Assembly: GCA_964396415.1 (NCBI GenBank)
Contig: CAYNFM010000005.1
Coordinates: 1-64,000, forward strand
Direction of reading: 5' to 3'
Origin: UBA1306 sp964396415
GTDB lineage: Bacteria > Spirochaetota > Spirochaetia > Treponematales > Rectinemataceae
DNA length: 64,000 bases
The notes under the pieces were generated by a model. That model saw nothing but the letters and a program-made list of their open reading frames with translations, searched no databases and had not been told where the DNA came from. Position numbers and translations under genes: made by a program. Below, in pieces: positions 8,859 through 17,532 of the stretch (position 1 is its first letter; each line of letters begins with the position of its first letter).

Positions 8859-9422
8859 TTAGAGGGACAGGAACCAGCGGTGGATGGCCGCGCCATCCAC
8901 GAGTTCGGGATGGAAGGTGCTGCCGACCATCGATCCTTGGCGAACGAGAATGGGATCGCCGGCATACTCGGCAAGAACGCTGACGCCAGCGCCGACCGAG
9001 GTGATTCTCGGAGCCCGAATGAAAACGGCTTCTATGCTCTCCGCGCCGGGGATCTTCGTGTTCACTCTCGCCCGGAAACTGGCTATCTGCCTGCCATAGG
9101 CGTTTCTTAGGACGGTAATGTCGAGGAACCGAATGCCCGGCTGATCTCGGCCGTCTATCCTGGACGCGAGCAGAATGAGGCCTGCGCAAGTTCCGAACAC
9201 GGGAAGGCCTTCCCCTATGCGCTCGACCAGTCGATCCATTAGGCCGAAGCGTAGGAGGAGGCTCCCCATCACGGTGCTCTCTCCGCCAGGAAGGACGAGG
9301 GCCTCGGCCGAGTCGATGTCGTCCAAAGTCTTGACCTCGAAAGCCTCGACGCCGAGTCGCCCGAAGGCCGCCCGATGGGCCGCATAGTCCCCCTGCAGAG
9401 CGAGTACGCCGACCCGCTTCAT
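8859..9422 (-). CDS. pdxT: PLP synthase glutaminase subunit PdxT
   Basis: Class I amidotransferase that hydrolyses glutamine and passes ammonia to PdxS for pyridoxal phosphate synthesis. The 187-residue protein has GGEST at 46-50, the nucleophile C79 in GTCAG and the His-Glu pair in FHPEL near the end. It starts five bases after the pdxS stop, forming the usual two-gene unit. Confidence 0.96.
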   Translation of the reverse strand: MKRVGVLALQGDYAAHRAAFGRLGVEAFEVKTLDDIDSAEALVLPGGESTVMGSLLLRFGLMDRLVERIGEGLPVFGTCAGLILLASRIDGRDQPGIRFLDITVLRNAYGRQIASFRARVNTKIPGAESIEAVFIRAPRITSVGAGVSVLAEYAGDPILVRQGSMVGSTFHPELVDGAAIHRWFLSL

Positions 9423-9427
9423 CCCCG

Positions 9428-10333
9428 CTACCAGCCCCTCGTGGCCATTCGCTGATCCTCCCGGAGTTCCTCGAGGCCTATGCCGACCATCGGCTCCCCG
9501 AGGTCCTCGGACAATTGGGCCAGCTTCTTCGCGTCCTTGTAATAGGTAACCGCGCCCACGATAGCCGTCGCTCTTCGGGCGGGATCCCCCGACTTGAAGA
9601 TACCCGAGCCTACGAACACTGTCTCCGCTCCGAGCTCCATCATAAGCGCCGCGTCCGCGGGAGTCGCGACCCCTCCAGCAGAAAAGTTGGGAACCGGCAG
9701 CTTACCTCTGCGCGCCACCTCGACCACGAGCTCGTAGGGGGCACCGAGCTCTTTCGCGGCCGTCATCAGTTCCTCGTCCCGAAGTCGCGTGAGCCGCGCG
9801 ATCTCATCGATGACCGTCCGTATATGACGGACGGCTTCTATGACGTCGCCGGTGCCGGCCTCGCCCTTGGTTCTGATCATGGCCGCTCCTTCTCCGATGC
9901 GTCGAAGTGCCTCTCCGAGATCGCGGCAACCGCAGACGAAAGGAACCTTGAACGCGTGCTTGTATACGTGGTAGCGATCATCGGCCGGGGTGAGTACCTC
10001 GGACTCGTCGATAAAGTCGATCTCGAGGGCCTCGAGTATCCGGGCCTCGACGAAATGCCCGATCCTGCACTTGGCCATCACCGGTATCGAGACCGCGTCC
10101 TGGATCTCTTTGATGACCTTCGGATCGGACATGCGGGCTACGCCGCCCTGGGCGCGAATATCGGCAGGTACCCGCTCCAAGGCCATTACCGCCACCGCTC
10201 CGGCCTTTTCGGCGATCTTGGCCTGCTCGGCATTGGTGACGTCCATGATGACGCCCCCCTTGAGCATTTCGGCGAGTCCTACCTTGGTGCGCCATTCGGC
10301 GCTCTGGCGATCCGACCACGATCCTTCGCTCAT
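9428..10333 (-). CDS. pdxS: PLP synthase subunit PdxS
   Basis: TIM-barrel synthase that condenses ribose 5-phosphate, glyceraldehyde 3-phosphate and ammonia to PLP. GLAEMLKGGVIMDV, the catalytic lysine region VMAKCRIGH and the second lysine in RTKGEAGTG are all present, as is the C-terminal NFSAGGVATPADAALMM. The start at 10333 (MSEGSWSDRQ) has AAGGAGCGAGAGAA upstream and gives 301 residues; an in-frame ATG at 10414 adds 27 non-conserved residues. It lies upstream of pdxT in the same transcript. Confidence 0.96.
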   Translation of the reverse strand: MSEGSWSDRQSAEWRTKVGLAEMLKGGVIMDVTNAEQAKIAEKAGAVAVMALERVPADIRAQGGVARMSDPKVIKEIQDAVSIPVMAKCRIGHFVEARILEALEIDFIDESEVLTPADDRYHVYKHAFKVPFVCGCRDLGEALRRIGEGAAMIRTKGEAGTGDVIEAVRHIRTVIDEIARLTRLRDEELMTAAKELGAPYELVVEVARRGKLPVPNFSAGGVATPADAALMMELGAETVFVGSGIFKSGDPARRATAIVGAVTYYKDAKKLAQLSEDLGEPMVGIGLEELREDQRMATRGW

Positions 10334-10458
10334 TTCTCTCGCTCCTTGAAGGCCGGCCGTAAACGACGGTCGCCCCGACGCATGCATTGCCGGTACAATA
10401 GTAAAACTACCCAATTTACATGAAGTGGATCAACATTTTCCGAGTATAAGGCACTACG

Positions 10459-10532
10459 TGGGCCCACCTGGACTTGAACCAGGGACCGACGGATTATGAG
10501 TCCGCAGCTCTAACCAACTGAGCTATAGGCCC
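10459..10532 (-). tRNA. tRNA with CAT anticodon, probably tRNA-Ile2 (lysidine type)
   Basis: The 74-base minus-strand sequence folds as a full cloverleaf: acceptor GGGCCTA/TGGGCCC plus discriminator A, D-loop AGCTCAGTTGGTTAGAGC, anticodon arm GCGGA-CTCATAA-TCCGT and T arm with GGTTCAAGTCC. The anticodon is CAT. The paired G1-C72 end excludes the initiator. The body resembles E. coli ileX-type Ile2 tRNA, read as isoleucine after TilS modification, more than elongator Met, but sequence alone does not settle it. CCA is not encoded. Confidence 0.9.
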
Positions 10533-10618
10533 GCAGGGAAAGCGCATCAATCAAGGCATAGGGACAAAAAAAAGTCAATCATGAACCGAAAGCGGCCGAA
10601 ACCAATATAGAGGTATCC

Positions 10619-11950
10619 ATGCGAAAAATCCCAGTTGTCTCGAGCGATGCGCGGCTCAATGAGATCATCCGACTGGAGTGTTCCCGTTCCGAAGGCGAGC
10701 TCATCCCGGTTTTCTTTTCCGATCGGCGGGAAGTGATAGAGTTCTTGAAATACGAGCTCCCCGAAATGAAAATTTTCTATTTCTCGGATCCCGGCGTCGA
10801 TTGCCTCGGAATTTTGAAGGAGATACAGGAGGATCCATGGCTTCACTATGGCGGAATCATCGGCATCCACGACGACAAAGACGATAAGAAACTCCTCGAG
10901 GCGATGCAGGACGCCAGCATCATCGCCGTTCTGCGCAAGAATGAATTCATGTCCAGCCTGGCCCGCCTCTTGCGCATCGTGCGCCAAAACAAGCAAATAC
11001 TCTTTCAACGGGGAATCCAGCAGCACCTGCTCAAGACGATTTCGGGCGCTTTCGTCATCGATAACGATCCCCTGGACATTACGACGTATACCAACCTCGT
11101 TACCAACTACCTGTACAATTCGAACCTCATAGGCCGGGAGGATAAGGAAAAGCTCCACGTAGCCCTTCTCGAGCTCCTCATCAACGCCATAGAGCACGGA
11201 AACTGCAAAATCGGCTTCGACGAGAAATCGGCTTGGCTAGAGCGGAACGGCGACATAATGGAATTGATTCGTCAAAAGAAAAAGGACCCGGACGTCAAGG
11301 CCCGCAAGGTGTACTTCTCCTATACGATAACTCCCGAGCGATCGCGTTTCTCGATCCGCGACGAGGGCGATGGCTTCGACTGGCGAGCGAGAATGGCCGT
11401 CTCTCCGGAAAGCCCTGGACTGCACGGGATGGGCATTAAAATGGCCAATCTATACGTCAAGGCTCTGGCCTATTCGGAGAAGGGAAATGAAGTAGCCTTC
11501 GAAATCGACCATAGGAAGGCCGAATCCAATGCCATCCCCAAGATATTCGAGCGATCCGAGGAGATAGCCTTCAAGGACGGAGAGCGCATCTGTTCCGAAG
11601 GCGAAGAATCCGATTTCCTCTATTACATCGTCTCGGGAACGTTATACGTCTATTCGAGGGGCAAGTTCGTCTCATCCCTGACGCCGGACGATATATTCAT
11701 GGGCGAAATGTCCTTTCTGCTCTCGAACCGCCGATCCGCGACCGTCGTGGCTAAAGGCTCCTGCACCCTCATTAAGATCTCCAAACAAGACTTCGTAAAT
11801 CTCATAAAGCAGAGCCCGCACTATGGCATTTTCCTGGCGAGACTCCTGGCACAAAGGCTGGCCAGACTCAACGCCAGGACGGCTAGGCTCAATACCGAGT
11901 ATTTGAAGCTCAAGGCTATCGCCGAAACCGGGATTCCCCTGACTAGCTAG
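10619..11950 (+). CDS. Receiver-like / HATPase / cyclic-nucleotide-binding fusion protein
   Basis: A 443-residue cytoplasmic regulator. Residues 1-130 look like a degenerate receiver-type fold. Residues 160-305 are an RsbW-like ATPase (ALLELLINAIEHGN as N box, IRDEGDGFDW and GLHGMGIKMANLYV as G boxes). Residues 312-425 are a cNMP-binding domain (FKDGERICSEGEESDFLYYIVSGTLYV split over the sheet, then DIFMGEMSFLLSNRRSATVVA). No phosphoacceptor His is visible, so it is more likely an anti-sigma or partner-switching kinase whose activity is gated by a ligand than a standard histidine kinase. The ATG has GAGGT upstream. It stands alone, between the tRNA and a convergent DinB-like gene. Confidence 0.8.
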   Translation: MRKIPVVSSDARLNEIIRLECSRSEGELIPVFFSDRREVIEFLKYELPEMKIFYFSDPGVDCLGILKEIQEDPWLHYGGIIGIHDDKDDKKLLEAMQDASIIAVLRKNEFMSSLARLLRIVRQNKQILFQRGIQQHLLKTISGAFVIDNDPLDITTYTNLVTNYLYNSNLIGREDKEKLHVALLELLINAIEHGNCKIGFDEKSAWLERNGDIMELIRQKKKDPDVKARKVYFSYTITPERSRFSIRDEGDGFDWRARMAVSPESPGLHGMGIKMANLYVKALAYSEKGNEVAFEIDHRKAESNAIPKIFERSEEIAFKDGERICSEGEESDFLYYIVSGTLYVYSRGKFVSSLTPDDIFMGEMSFLLSNRRSATVVAKGSCTLIKISKQDFVNLIKQSPHYGIFLARLLAQRLARLNARTARLNTEYLKLKAIAETGIPLTS

Positions 11951-11978
11951 CGCTCGGCCGGAGCCAAGCCCTCGTCTA

Positions 11979-12470
11979 TCATTCCCTCTGGCTTTGCCAA
12001 GCTTGCCGATTCCGCTTGATCAGGGGCAAATGGAAGGCGATGTGCTGCTCGTATATCTCGATCAAGGCACCGAGCTCCAAGCGGCCCTTCGACGGGTGTA
12101 CGATGAAGAAGCTTGACCAATCGGCCTGGGCTATGGAGCGAAGACCCCTGGATATATAGCCGCGTATGCCTTTAGCGAGGGCAAGGCAGGCGAGACCATC
12201 CTCGTCATCGTAATGGAGGGCGTCGTGCCAGTCCTCTTCTTCCCACAAGGGCACTTCCTTGCCCGGCTCGGCTATCGCAGCGCGGGCCCTGAAGGCGAGG
12301 CTGACATCTGCGTCGAGAAAATGAACGAGGAAGTCGTTGACGGACCATGCGTCGAGAATCGGCGGAACGTATTTCAGTTCCTCTGGCCCGATACCTGCGA
12401 CGAGGTCCTCGACGCGGGCATAGCCTGAGCTGAAACCCTCGATCAGGTCGATCTTCGTCTCTTGGGTCAT
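11979..12470 (-). CDS. DinB-like superfamily protein
   Basis: A 163-residue four-helix protein of the DinB/YfiT type. The expected metal-binding histidines are present: one in NDFLVHFLDAD and the pair in YEQHIAFHLPLI near the C-terminus. Members are often thiol S-transferases or of unknown function. The gene is convergent with the signalling fusion and its start lies just below jag. The exact role is not deducible. Confidence 0.75.
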   Translation of the reverse strand: MTQETKIDLIEGFSSGYARVEDLVAGIGPEELKYVPPILDAWSVNDFLVHFLDADVSLAFRARAAIAEPGKEVPLWEEEDWHDALHYDDEDGLACLALAKGIRGYISRGLRSIAQADWSSFFIVHPSKGRLELGALIEIYEQHIAFHLPLIKRNRQAWQSQRE

Positions 12471-12498
12471 GCGCCCTCCCCTTCGTTACGAAGGATCT

Positions 12499-13170
12499 CT
12501 AGACCTTACCGCGAAAGGTTACCCGCACCTGCTTGTAGAGCCCGTCGCCCTCGCTTTTCGTCTCGATATCCACTATATCGTTGAGCGTCGTGTGGATAAT
12601 TCGTCGCTCGAAGGGGTTCATCGGCTCAAGGAGGACGGATTGCCTAGTTCGCCGTACCTGTTCTCCGGTCTCGTACGCCAACCTGACGAGAGCCTCCTCG
12701 CGGCGAATCCGGTAGTTCTCGGAATCGAGTATTATCCTCGTGTCCTCTCTCCCCAGGCGTCCCGAATAGACATTGACCAGGACCTGAAGCGCATCCAGGT
12801 TCTTGCCCTTCTTCCCGATGATGATCGACGCGTGCTCGCTATCGATCCTGATCCCGACTTTCTTCTCCTCGCGGAACAGGACGACCACCTCGCAGCCATA
12901 TCCCATTCCCTCGATCATCCGCTTGGTAAACTCCAGGATCTTCGACTCGAACTCGTCCGCCGGAAGAGGATCGCCCGCGGGCTCTCGGCGCGCGGGAGCC
13001 GCTACCTCGTCTCGGGTGTGAACGCGGATCCGAACCTTGCCCTTCTTGAAGATGCTCCCGATTTGCGATTCGAGGATCTCGACGTCGAAGCCGTCGCGCT
13101 CCAGGCCGAGCTCCCCCGCCGCGGCGTCGATGGCTTCCTTCTCGGAACGCCCTTCGAATTCATAGACCAT
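12499..13170 (-). CDS. jag: Jag/KhpB RNA-binding protein (KH and R3H)
   Basis: A 223-residue RNA-binding protein of the SpoIIIJ-associated family, linked to cell elongation and sRNA biology with KhpA. Jag_N lies at about 1-52, a KH domain around IIIGKKGKNLDALQVLVN (GKKG at 119-122) and an R3H domain in the last 60 residues with ERRIIHTTL. It sits immediately downstream of yidC in the usual rpmH-rnpA-yidD-yidC-jag order. Confidence 0.95.
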   Translation of the reverse strand: MVYEFEGRSEKEAIDAAAGELGLERDGFDVEILESQIGSIFKKGKVRIRVHTRDEVAAPARREPAGDPLPADEFESKILEFTKRMIEGMGYGCEVVVLFREEKKVGIRIDSEHASIIIGKKGKNLDALQVLVNVYSGRLGREDTRIILDSENYRIRREEALVRLAYETGEQVRRTRQSVLLEPMNPFERRIIHTTLNDIVDIETKSEGDGLYKQVRVTFRGKV

Positions 13171-13199
13171 ATGATTACTCCTAAGAGAGGAATGCCGTT

Positions 13200-15080
13200 T
13201 TACTTCTTCCTGCCCTTCGCGCGCTTCCTATTCGGCGCCGGGACCGGCGGCGGCGCGGCGGCAGCCAGGTTCGCCCGCCGCTTTTTCAAGATATCGTTGA
13301 TCACGACCTGTTGACCGATGGATAGGACGTTCGAGACGATCCAGTACACGAGAAGCCCCGAAGGCGTGTTGTACAGGATGAAGAAGAACATGATCGGCAT
13401 GCCGTACATCATCAGCTTCGCCTGAGTAGCACTCTGACCGGGCGAGTTCATCTGCGTGTACTTGCCATACAGCAGCTGACTCACGACATAGATGATGGGC
13501 AGGGCCCTCAGTGCCCCGACTTGCCAAATCACGAGGTTTATGGTCGGAAAAGTCGCGATCGCTTCCGGAACGGAAAGGTCGGTGATCCAGCCCGGAATAA
13601 ACATGGCGCCGCGCAGGTCGAAATGATTGTTGAACAGGTTGTACATTGCGATAAAGATGGGGAATTGGATAAGGAGGGGCAGGCAACCCGACATCGGATT
13701 GTAGCCCTCCCTTTTATAGAATTCCGCCATTTCCTGGTTCAGCTTTTGAGGGTTGCCTTTATACTTCGCCTGGAGCTCATCTATCTTCGGCTTTAGCTCT
13801 TGCATCCTAGCGGCCGCGACGGACCCGTTCCTGGTCAAGGGGAAAAGCAAGGCCTTGACCAGTATCGTCACGAGGATTATCGCGATGCCGTAGTTGGGAA
13901 CGAGCTTATAGAAGAAATTCAGGAAGAAATTTATTATCGCCTCGAGCCAGCCTAGGATTCCCGAGGACTCCGCCGCCTGCTCGAGGTTTAGGCCGCTGCG
14001 CTGGAAAGAGTTTCGATCGGCATAATCGTATTTGGAAAGATCGCTGTTGGTTTTAGGCCCGAAATAGAAGTAGTAGGCATCGGTCTGCTTGCTCGCCGCG
14101 ATGGCGGAACGAGAGATCGAGATACTGTTAGTTTGGAAGAGCTTCGAGTCCTGATTCATTAAAAAGGTCGTCTTGAAGGAAGCGATCTCGGGGACTGCAA
14201 TGAAGGAAAAGTATTTCCCCGAGATTCCGACCCAGGTGGGTTGATCCTTGACTATATAGGGAACGCCCGCTTTCGGTCGCTCCTCTTTCCTTTTCCCCTC
14301 GACGAGCCTGACGAATTTCCTATAATCGGAATTGTTGCTGCCAGGATTAGCCGCCAACCTGGGGCCGATTTGCGGTCCCAAGGTCAGCGTGTAGGCCAGG
14401 CCTTCGGTATTGAGGGGAAGGATCTCGTTTACCGAATTCTCCAGGGCGACGGCGAGCCCGAACATATAGTCGTCATTATGGAAAGTATAGGTTTTCTTCA
14501 GGGTAAACGGAACGGGCGCTTCTTTCCCTGGCATAGACGCGAGAAAAGTACGGGAGAAGACTATGGTCGTATCGTTGAGCATCATCGCGTCCATGAGGTC
14601 GCTCACCGGCGGGGAGTCAGTGCCACCAAATGCGAGGGTAAGACCTTGCGCACCGTTTTCGCCGGGCACCAGCAGGTCTACTTCGCCATCCTTATCCCTG
14701 TGCTTCTTTAGCTTTAAAGAAACGATTTCTCCGCCTTTATTCGTCAAGACCGCTTCCAATAGATCCGTTGAAATCGTGTAGGTCCGCTCGGCGACGGGAC
14801 CTTGCAGGGCTTGAGCGCTTATTCCCTCCGCGCTCGTCGTGCCGGCCGCGGTAAGACCGGTCGCTCCGAGGCCGGACACGGCGCCCGTCGGCGCGATTTG
14901 AGCTTTCTGACTTGGCGCGTTAGCCTCGTTCGTTTGAGAGCCTTGCCCAGTTCTCGCTGGAGGGGCCGGAAACAGCTTGGCTTGGAGAAGGAAGCCGCCG
15001 GTAATTACCACTACGGACAAGACGACGGCAACAAGGGTTCGCTTATCGCCTGTCTGGTTGTTGTTTTCGAGTATACTCAT
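13200..15080 (-). CDS. yidC: Membrane protein insertase YidC
   Basis: A 626-residue Oxa1-family insertase. An N-terminal anchor lies at about 14-31, then the large periplasmic domain of Gram-negative YidC proteins (to about 370), then the conserved five-helix core starting near NFFLNFFYKLVPNYGIAIILVT, with PLTRNGSVAAARMQELKPK and the cytoplasmic hairpin KYKGNPQKLNQEM, and ending in a basic tail. Its length and periplasmic domain fit a diderm. Its start overlaps the yidD stop by four bases. Confidence 0.97.
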   Translation of the reverse strand: MSILENNNQTGDKRTLVAVVLSVVVITGGFLLQAKLFPAPPARTGQGSQTNEANAPSQKAQIAPTGAVSGLGATGLTAAGTTSAEGISAQALQGPVAERTYTISTDLLEAVLTNKGGEIVSLKLKKHRDKDGEVDLLVPGENGAQGLTLAFGGTDSPPVSDLMDAMMLNDTTIVFSRTFLASMPGKEAPVPFTLKKTYTFHNDDYMFGLAVALENSVNEILPLNTEGLAYTLTLGPQIGPRLAANPGSNNSDYRKFVRLVEGKRKEERPKAGVPYIVKDQPTWVGISGKYFSFIAVPEIASFKTTFLMNQDSKLFQTNSISISRSAIAASKQTDAYYFYFGPKTNSDLSKYDYADRNSFQRSGLNLEQAAESSGILGWLEAIINFFLNFFYKLVPNYGIAIILVTILVKALLFPLTRNGSVAAARMQELKPKIDELQAKYKGNPQKLNQEMAEFYKREGYNPMSGCLPLLIQFPIFIAMYNLFNNHFDLRGAMFIPGWITDLSVPEAIATFPTINLVIWQVGALRALPIIYVVSQLLYGKYTQMNSPGQSATQAKLMMYGMPIMFFFILYNTPSGLLVYWIVSNVLSIGQQVVINDILKKRRANLAAAAPPPVPAPNRKRAKGRKK

Positions 15081-15298
15081 GGTACTGGGTCAAAGCCTCC
15101 CGGATTCAGAGGATGGCAGCGTAGAATGCGTTTGACCGCCAAGCCGCAGCCCTTTATCAGTCCGTACTTCTTTATCGCTTCGAGCGCATAAGCCGAGCAA
15201 GTCGGATAAAAACGGCAGGTTTGCGGCTTTAGCGGCGAAATCACCAACCTGTAGAGTGTAATAAGGAAGATCAAGGGGAGGGCCAGGAGGCGCTTCAT
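15077..15298 (-). CDS. yidD: Membrane protein insertion efficiency factor YidD
   Basis: A 73-residue protein with the family signature YRLVISPLKPQTCRFYPTCS and the later RILRCHPLNPGGFDPVP. It has an amphipathic N-terminus that associates with the inner membrane and assists YidC. It lies six bases after rnpA and overlaps yidC by ATGA, so it is fully embedded in the operon. Confidence 0.96.
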   Translation of the reverse strand: MKRLLALPLIFLITLYRLVISPLKPQTCRFYPTCSAYALEAIKKYGLIKGCGLAVKRILRCHPLNPGGFDPVP

Positions 15299-15304
15299 GG
15301 CTTT

Positions 15305-15649
15305 TCAAGCGAAAAGCCCGGCCTGGCGAAGCAAGCGCCCGAGCTGGGCTCTCCTTTCGTCGAACAGATCAAGTCCGGGATAGAGAACCACCGCGACATC
15401 GTGCCCCGGCAATAGTCGCGACTTTCCAAGGCGCCAGCACTCTCGTACCAATCTCCGTGCCCTGTTCCGGGCAACCGCGTTCGCATAGGACCTGACCGGA
15501 ATGAATACGGCCCTATTCGCTTCGATACCGTTTGGCATGACATGAATCCTCATGCCCTTACAGGTAAAACGGACCCCTCGAGCGAAAATCTTTTCGATTT
15601 CTGCCCGTTTCCTCACCCTTTCGGCTTTTGAAAACCCTTGCCCGGGGAT
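15305..15649 (-). CDS. rnpA: Ribonuclease P protein component, probable non-AUG start
   Basis: Protein subunit of RNase P for tRNA 5' maturation. The RNR box ARNRARRLVRE is present. The first canonical start in frame is GTG at 15616, but the conserved N-terminal pattern continues upstream of it as FSKAERVRKRAEIEKIF. No ATG, GTG or TTG exists between that segment and the in-frame stop. The best candidate is ATC at 15649, preceded by AGAGGT six bases upstream, giving 114 residues, the usual length; the GTG start gives 103. The identity is secure; the start is inference. Confidence 0.9.
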   Translation of the reverse strand: MPGQGFSKAERVRKRAEIEKIFARGVRFTCKGMRIHVMPNGIEANRAVFIPVRSYANAVARNRARRLVRECWRLGKSRLLPGHDVAVVLYPGLDLFDERRAQLGRLLRQAGLFA

Positions 15650-15677
15650 ATCGCTACCTCTACCCCGAGAACCGCGA

Positions 15678-15833
15678 TCAGTAGGGTTTCTTCTCGTCGG
15701 AAGCGCTCAGCTTAAGCCGCCCTTTGGCCCGACGTCTTTTTAAGACCAAGCGTCCGCCCCTCGTTTTCATGCGGGCCCGAAAGCCGAACTTGCGGGTTCG
15801 GCGGACTTTGCTGGGTTGGTAGGTACGCTTCAT
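15678..15833 (-). CDS. rpmH: 50S ribosomal protein L34
   Basis: A 51-residue gene. It begins MKRTYQPSKVRRTRKFGFRAR, the near-universal L34 start, with a slightly long, charged C-terminal tail (LSASDEKKPY). AAGGAG lies seven bases before the ATG. It is the first gene of the rpmH-rnpA-yidD-yidC operon and has a strong promoter upstream. Confidence 0.97.
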   Translation of the reverse strand: MKRTYQPSKVRRTRKFGFRARMKTRGGRLVLKRRRAKGRLKLSASDEKKPY

Positions 15834-15923
15834 ATCCAGGCTCCTTAAATTCTATGAGCGACGACGGATACCCGGACGCATGCCTATTAGGGACCGCCGA
15901 TCGATTCGAGGCTAAGACAAGCG

Positions 15924-15952
15924 AGTATAGTCATAATCCGGGGCTTCGTCAA
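15924..15952 (-). promoter_or_regulatory. Sigma-70 promoter of rpmH operon
   Basis: On the minus strand TTGACG (15952-15947), a 17-base spacer and TATACT (15929-15924) form an almost consensus promoter. The leader to rpmH is about 85 bases. Nothing else is evident between here and the dciA-like gene at 15974. Confidence 0.8.
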
Positions 15953-15973
15953 TAATCGCGTTGCTCGAGGAAC

Positions 15974-16447
15974 TCATTCTTCGCCTTGAAGAGAGTCTTT
16001 CAAGCCCTTGAGGAGAGCACGTAAGGCCGGATCGGCGATATCATCGAGGTGGGGCGCGTGAGCTCGGCCTTTTTTCTCGTTCTTCTCGGAAGAAGGAGGG
16101 GGAGAGTCGGCCGATTTTTCGGATTCGGGCATGCTCGGGACACCGGCTCGACCGGAAAGTCTGAACGCTATCCCCTTGAGACCAAGCTCTGGATAACGCT
16201 TGGCCGCCTCGTCCAGAATGTCGGACTGCCGTAACTGAAGAAGCTGGATCCATCCAGGGTGTTCAGCCTCGACTACGAGGATTCCTTTTTCGACGTCGGC
16301 GATCCTCGAATGAGCGGCCAGGCGCGATCCTACCAACGAGGACCACGAATTGAAAAAGTCGGAATACCGCTCGCCACGACGAAGCTTATCTTCGTTGAAG
16401 AAAGAAGACAAAAGGCTCGATACGTCCTTAATCCTCGAATCGGCCAT
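15974..16447 (-). CDS. DciA-like (DUF721) replication protein
   Basis: The DUF721 domain starts MADSRIKDVSSLLSSFF and runs through WSSLVGSRLAAHSRIADVEKGILVVEAEHPGWIQLLQL, the conserved core of DciA, which loads DnaB helicase in bacteria lacking DnaC. The chosen ATG at 16447 has GAGG upstream and gives 157 residues; a longer frame to 16591 only covers recF. It overlaps the recF end by 20 bases. Position beside recF-dnaN-dnaA supports the assignment. Confidence 0.85.
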   Translation of the reverse strand: MADSRIKDVSSLLSSFFNEDKLRRGERYSDFFNSWSSLVGSRLAAHSRIADVEKGILVVEAEHPGWIQLLQLRQSDILDEAAKRYPELGLKGIAFRLSGRAGVPSMPESEKSADSPPPSSEKNEKKGRAHAPHLDDIADPALRALLKGLKDSLQGEE

Positions 16448-17516
16448 CGCGAACCTCGTATGCCAGGGTCGATCCGCCTTTATACTCCTCCCAAGACTCG
16501 CTCGGGAGGAAGGTAAAGAAGGATTGCCCGGACCTCGGCAAAAGATCGAGAAAGCGTCGCCTCTTAGCGCTGTCGAGTTCGAGAAGGACATCGTCGAGAA
16601 GGAGGATCGGGAGGCGACCCGTCGCTAGGGTATAGTATTCCGCCTGGACCATCCGCAAGGTAAGAGCCAGGAGACGAAGTTGACCAGTGGAGGCCGTACC
16701 CGTGTAGTCCCTCGAGCTTGAAACGAAGGACCACCGATCGCGATGAGGTCCGGAAAGACTGGTTCGGAGAGCAAGCTCTTCCGCTCTTTTCCCTTGCAAC
16801 CTCTCGAGAATTCCGTTTAAGCCTATATCAGGAGGCCAGCTCGGGCGATACCGGATACGGACCTCTTCCCCGAGCAGGGAGACGGCTTCATAGCGCAGCG
16901 CGAATCGGTCGTCGAATTCGACCTGCAGTCTAGCGCGCGCGCTCATGACTTCCAGGCCTTTACCTGCGATTTGGATATCCAATAAATCCAGGACCTCGCG
17001 TCGGTCTTCTTTGAGCGCGGCGTTTCTTTGCCTTAGTATTCTTTTATAGTCCCTGAGGAGATCTATGTATCCGGCAGAAACGAGACTAGCCGATTGATCG
17101 AAAAAGAATCGACGCCGTTCCGGCTCTCCCGAGGCGAATGAATAATCTTCATGGCAAAACGCGATAGAAGGATTAAGCTCTACGAGATCTTTCCGATCAC
17201 GCAGGGGCTTGTCGTTCATTCTTATGTCCTTGATTTTGCCTTCCCATTTTATACGTATGGTGTCCGTCAAACAGCTTGTCGCCTGTACCGCTTTTGTCTT
17301 GCCGACGAGAACGAAGGAGCTGGCGCCTCGACGAACGGCTTCCGCGTCGACGGATCCCCTGAAGGAGGTTCCATAGGAGAGATAATAAAGAGCCTCGAGG
17401 AAGTTGGTCTTGCCTTGGCCATTCTCTCCGATGAGGAATACGCGTTCCGCGGCGGTATCGATCTCTGCGTCTTCAAGATTACGAAATGAGGCTAGCTTTA
17501 TCCCGATGAACGACAT
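16428..17516 (-). CDS. recF: DNA replication and repair protein RecF
   Basis: A 362-residue SMC-like ATPase for gap repair. The Walker A is GENGQGKTN (30-38), the signature-like STGQLRLLALTLRMVQ lies in the second half, and the Walker B is LPILLLDDVLLELD. It follows dnaN by 16 bases in the usual dnaA-dnaN-recF order. Confidence 0.96.
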   Translation of the reverse strand: MSFIGIKLASFRNLEDAEIDTAAERVFLIGENGQGKTNFLEALYYLSYGTSFRGSVDAEAVRRGASSFVLVGKTKAVQATSCLTDTIRIKWEGKIKDIRMNDKPLRDRKDLVELNPSIAFCHEDYSFASGEPERRRFFFDQSASLVSAGYIDLLRDYKRILRQRNAALKEDRREVLDLLDIQIAGKGLEVMSARARLQVEFDDRFALRYEAVSLLGEEVRIRYRPSWPPDIGLNGILERLQGKRAEELALRTSLSGPHRDRWSFVSSSRDYTGTASTGQLRLLALTLRMVQAEYYTLATGRLPILLLDDVLLELDSAKRRRFLDLLPRSGQSFFTFLPSESWEEYKGGSTLAYEVRDGRFED

Positions 17517-17532
17517 TGCGCACGCTGGCCGT

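Noticed and set aside
10459..10532. Initiator tRNA-fMet
   Set aside because: The acceptor stem has a paired G1-C72 and the anticodon stem lacks the three G-C pairs of initiators.
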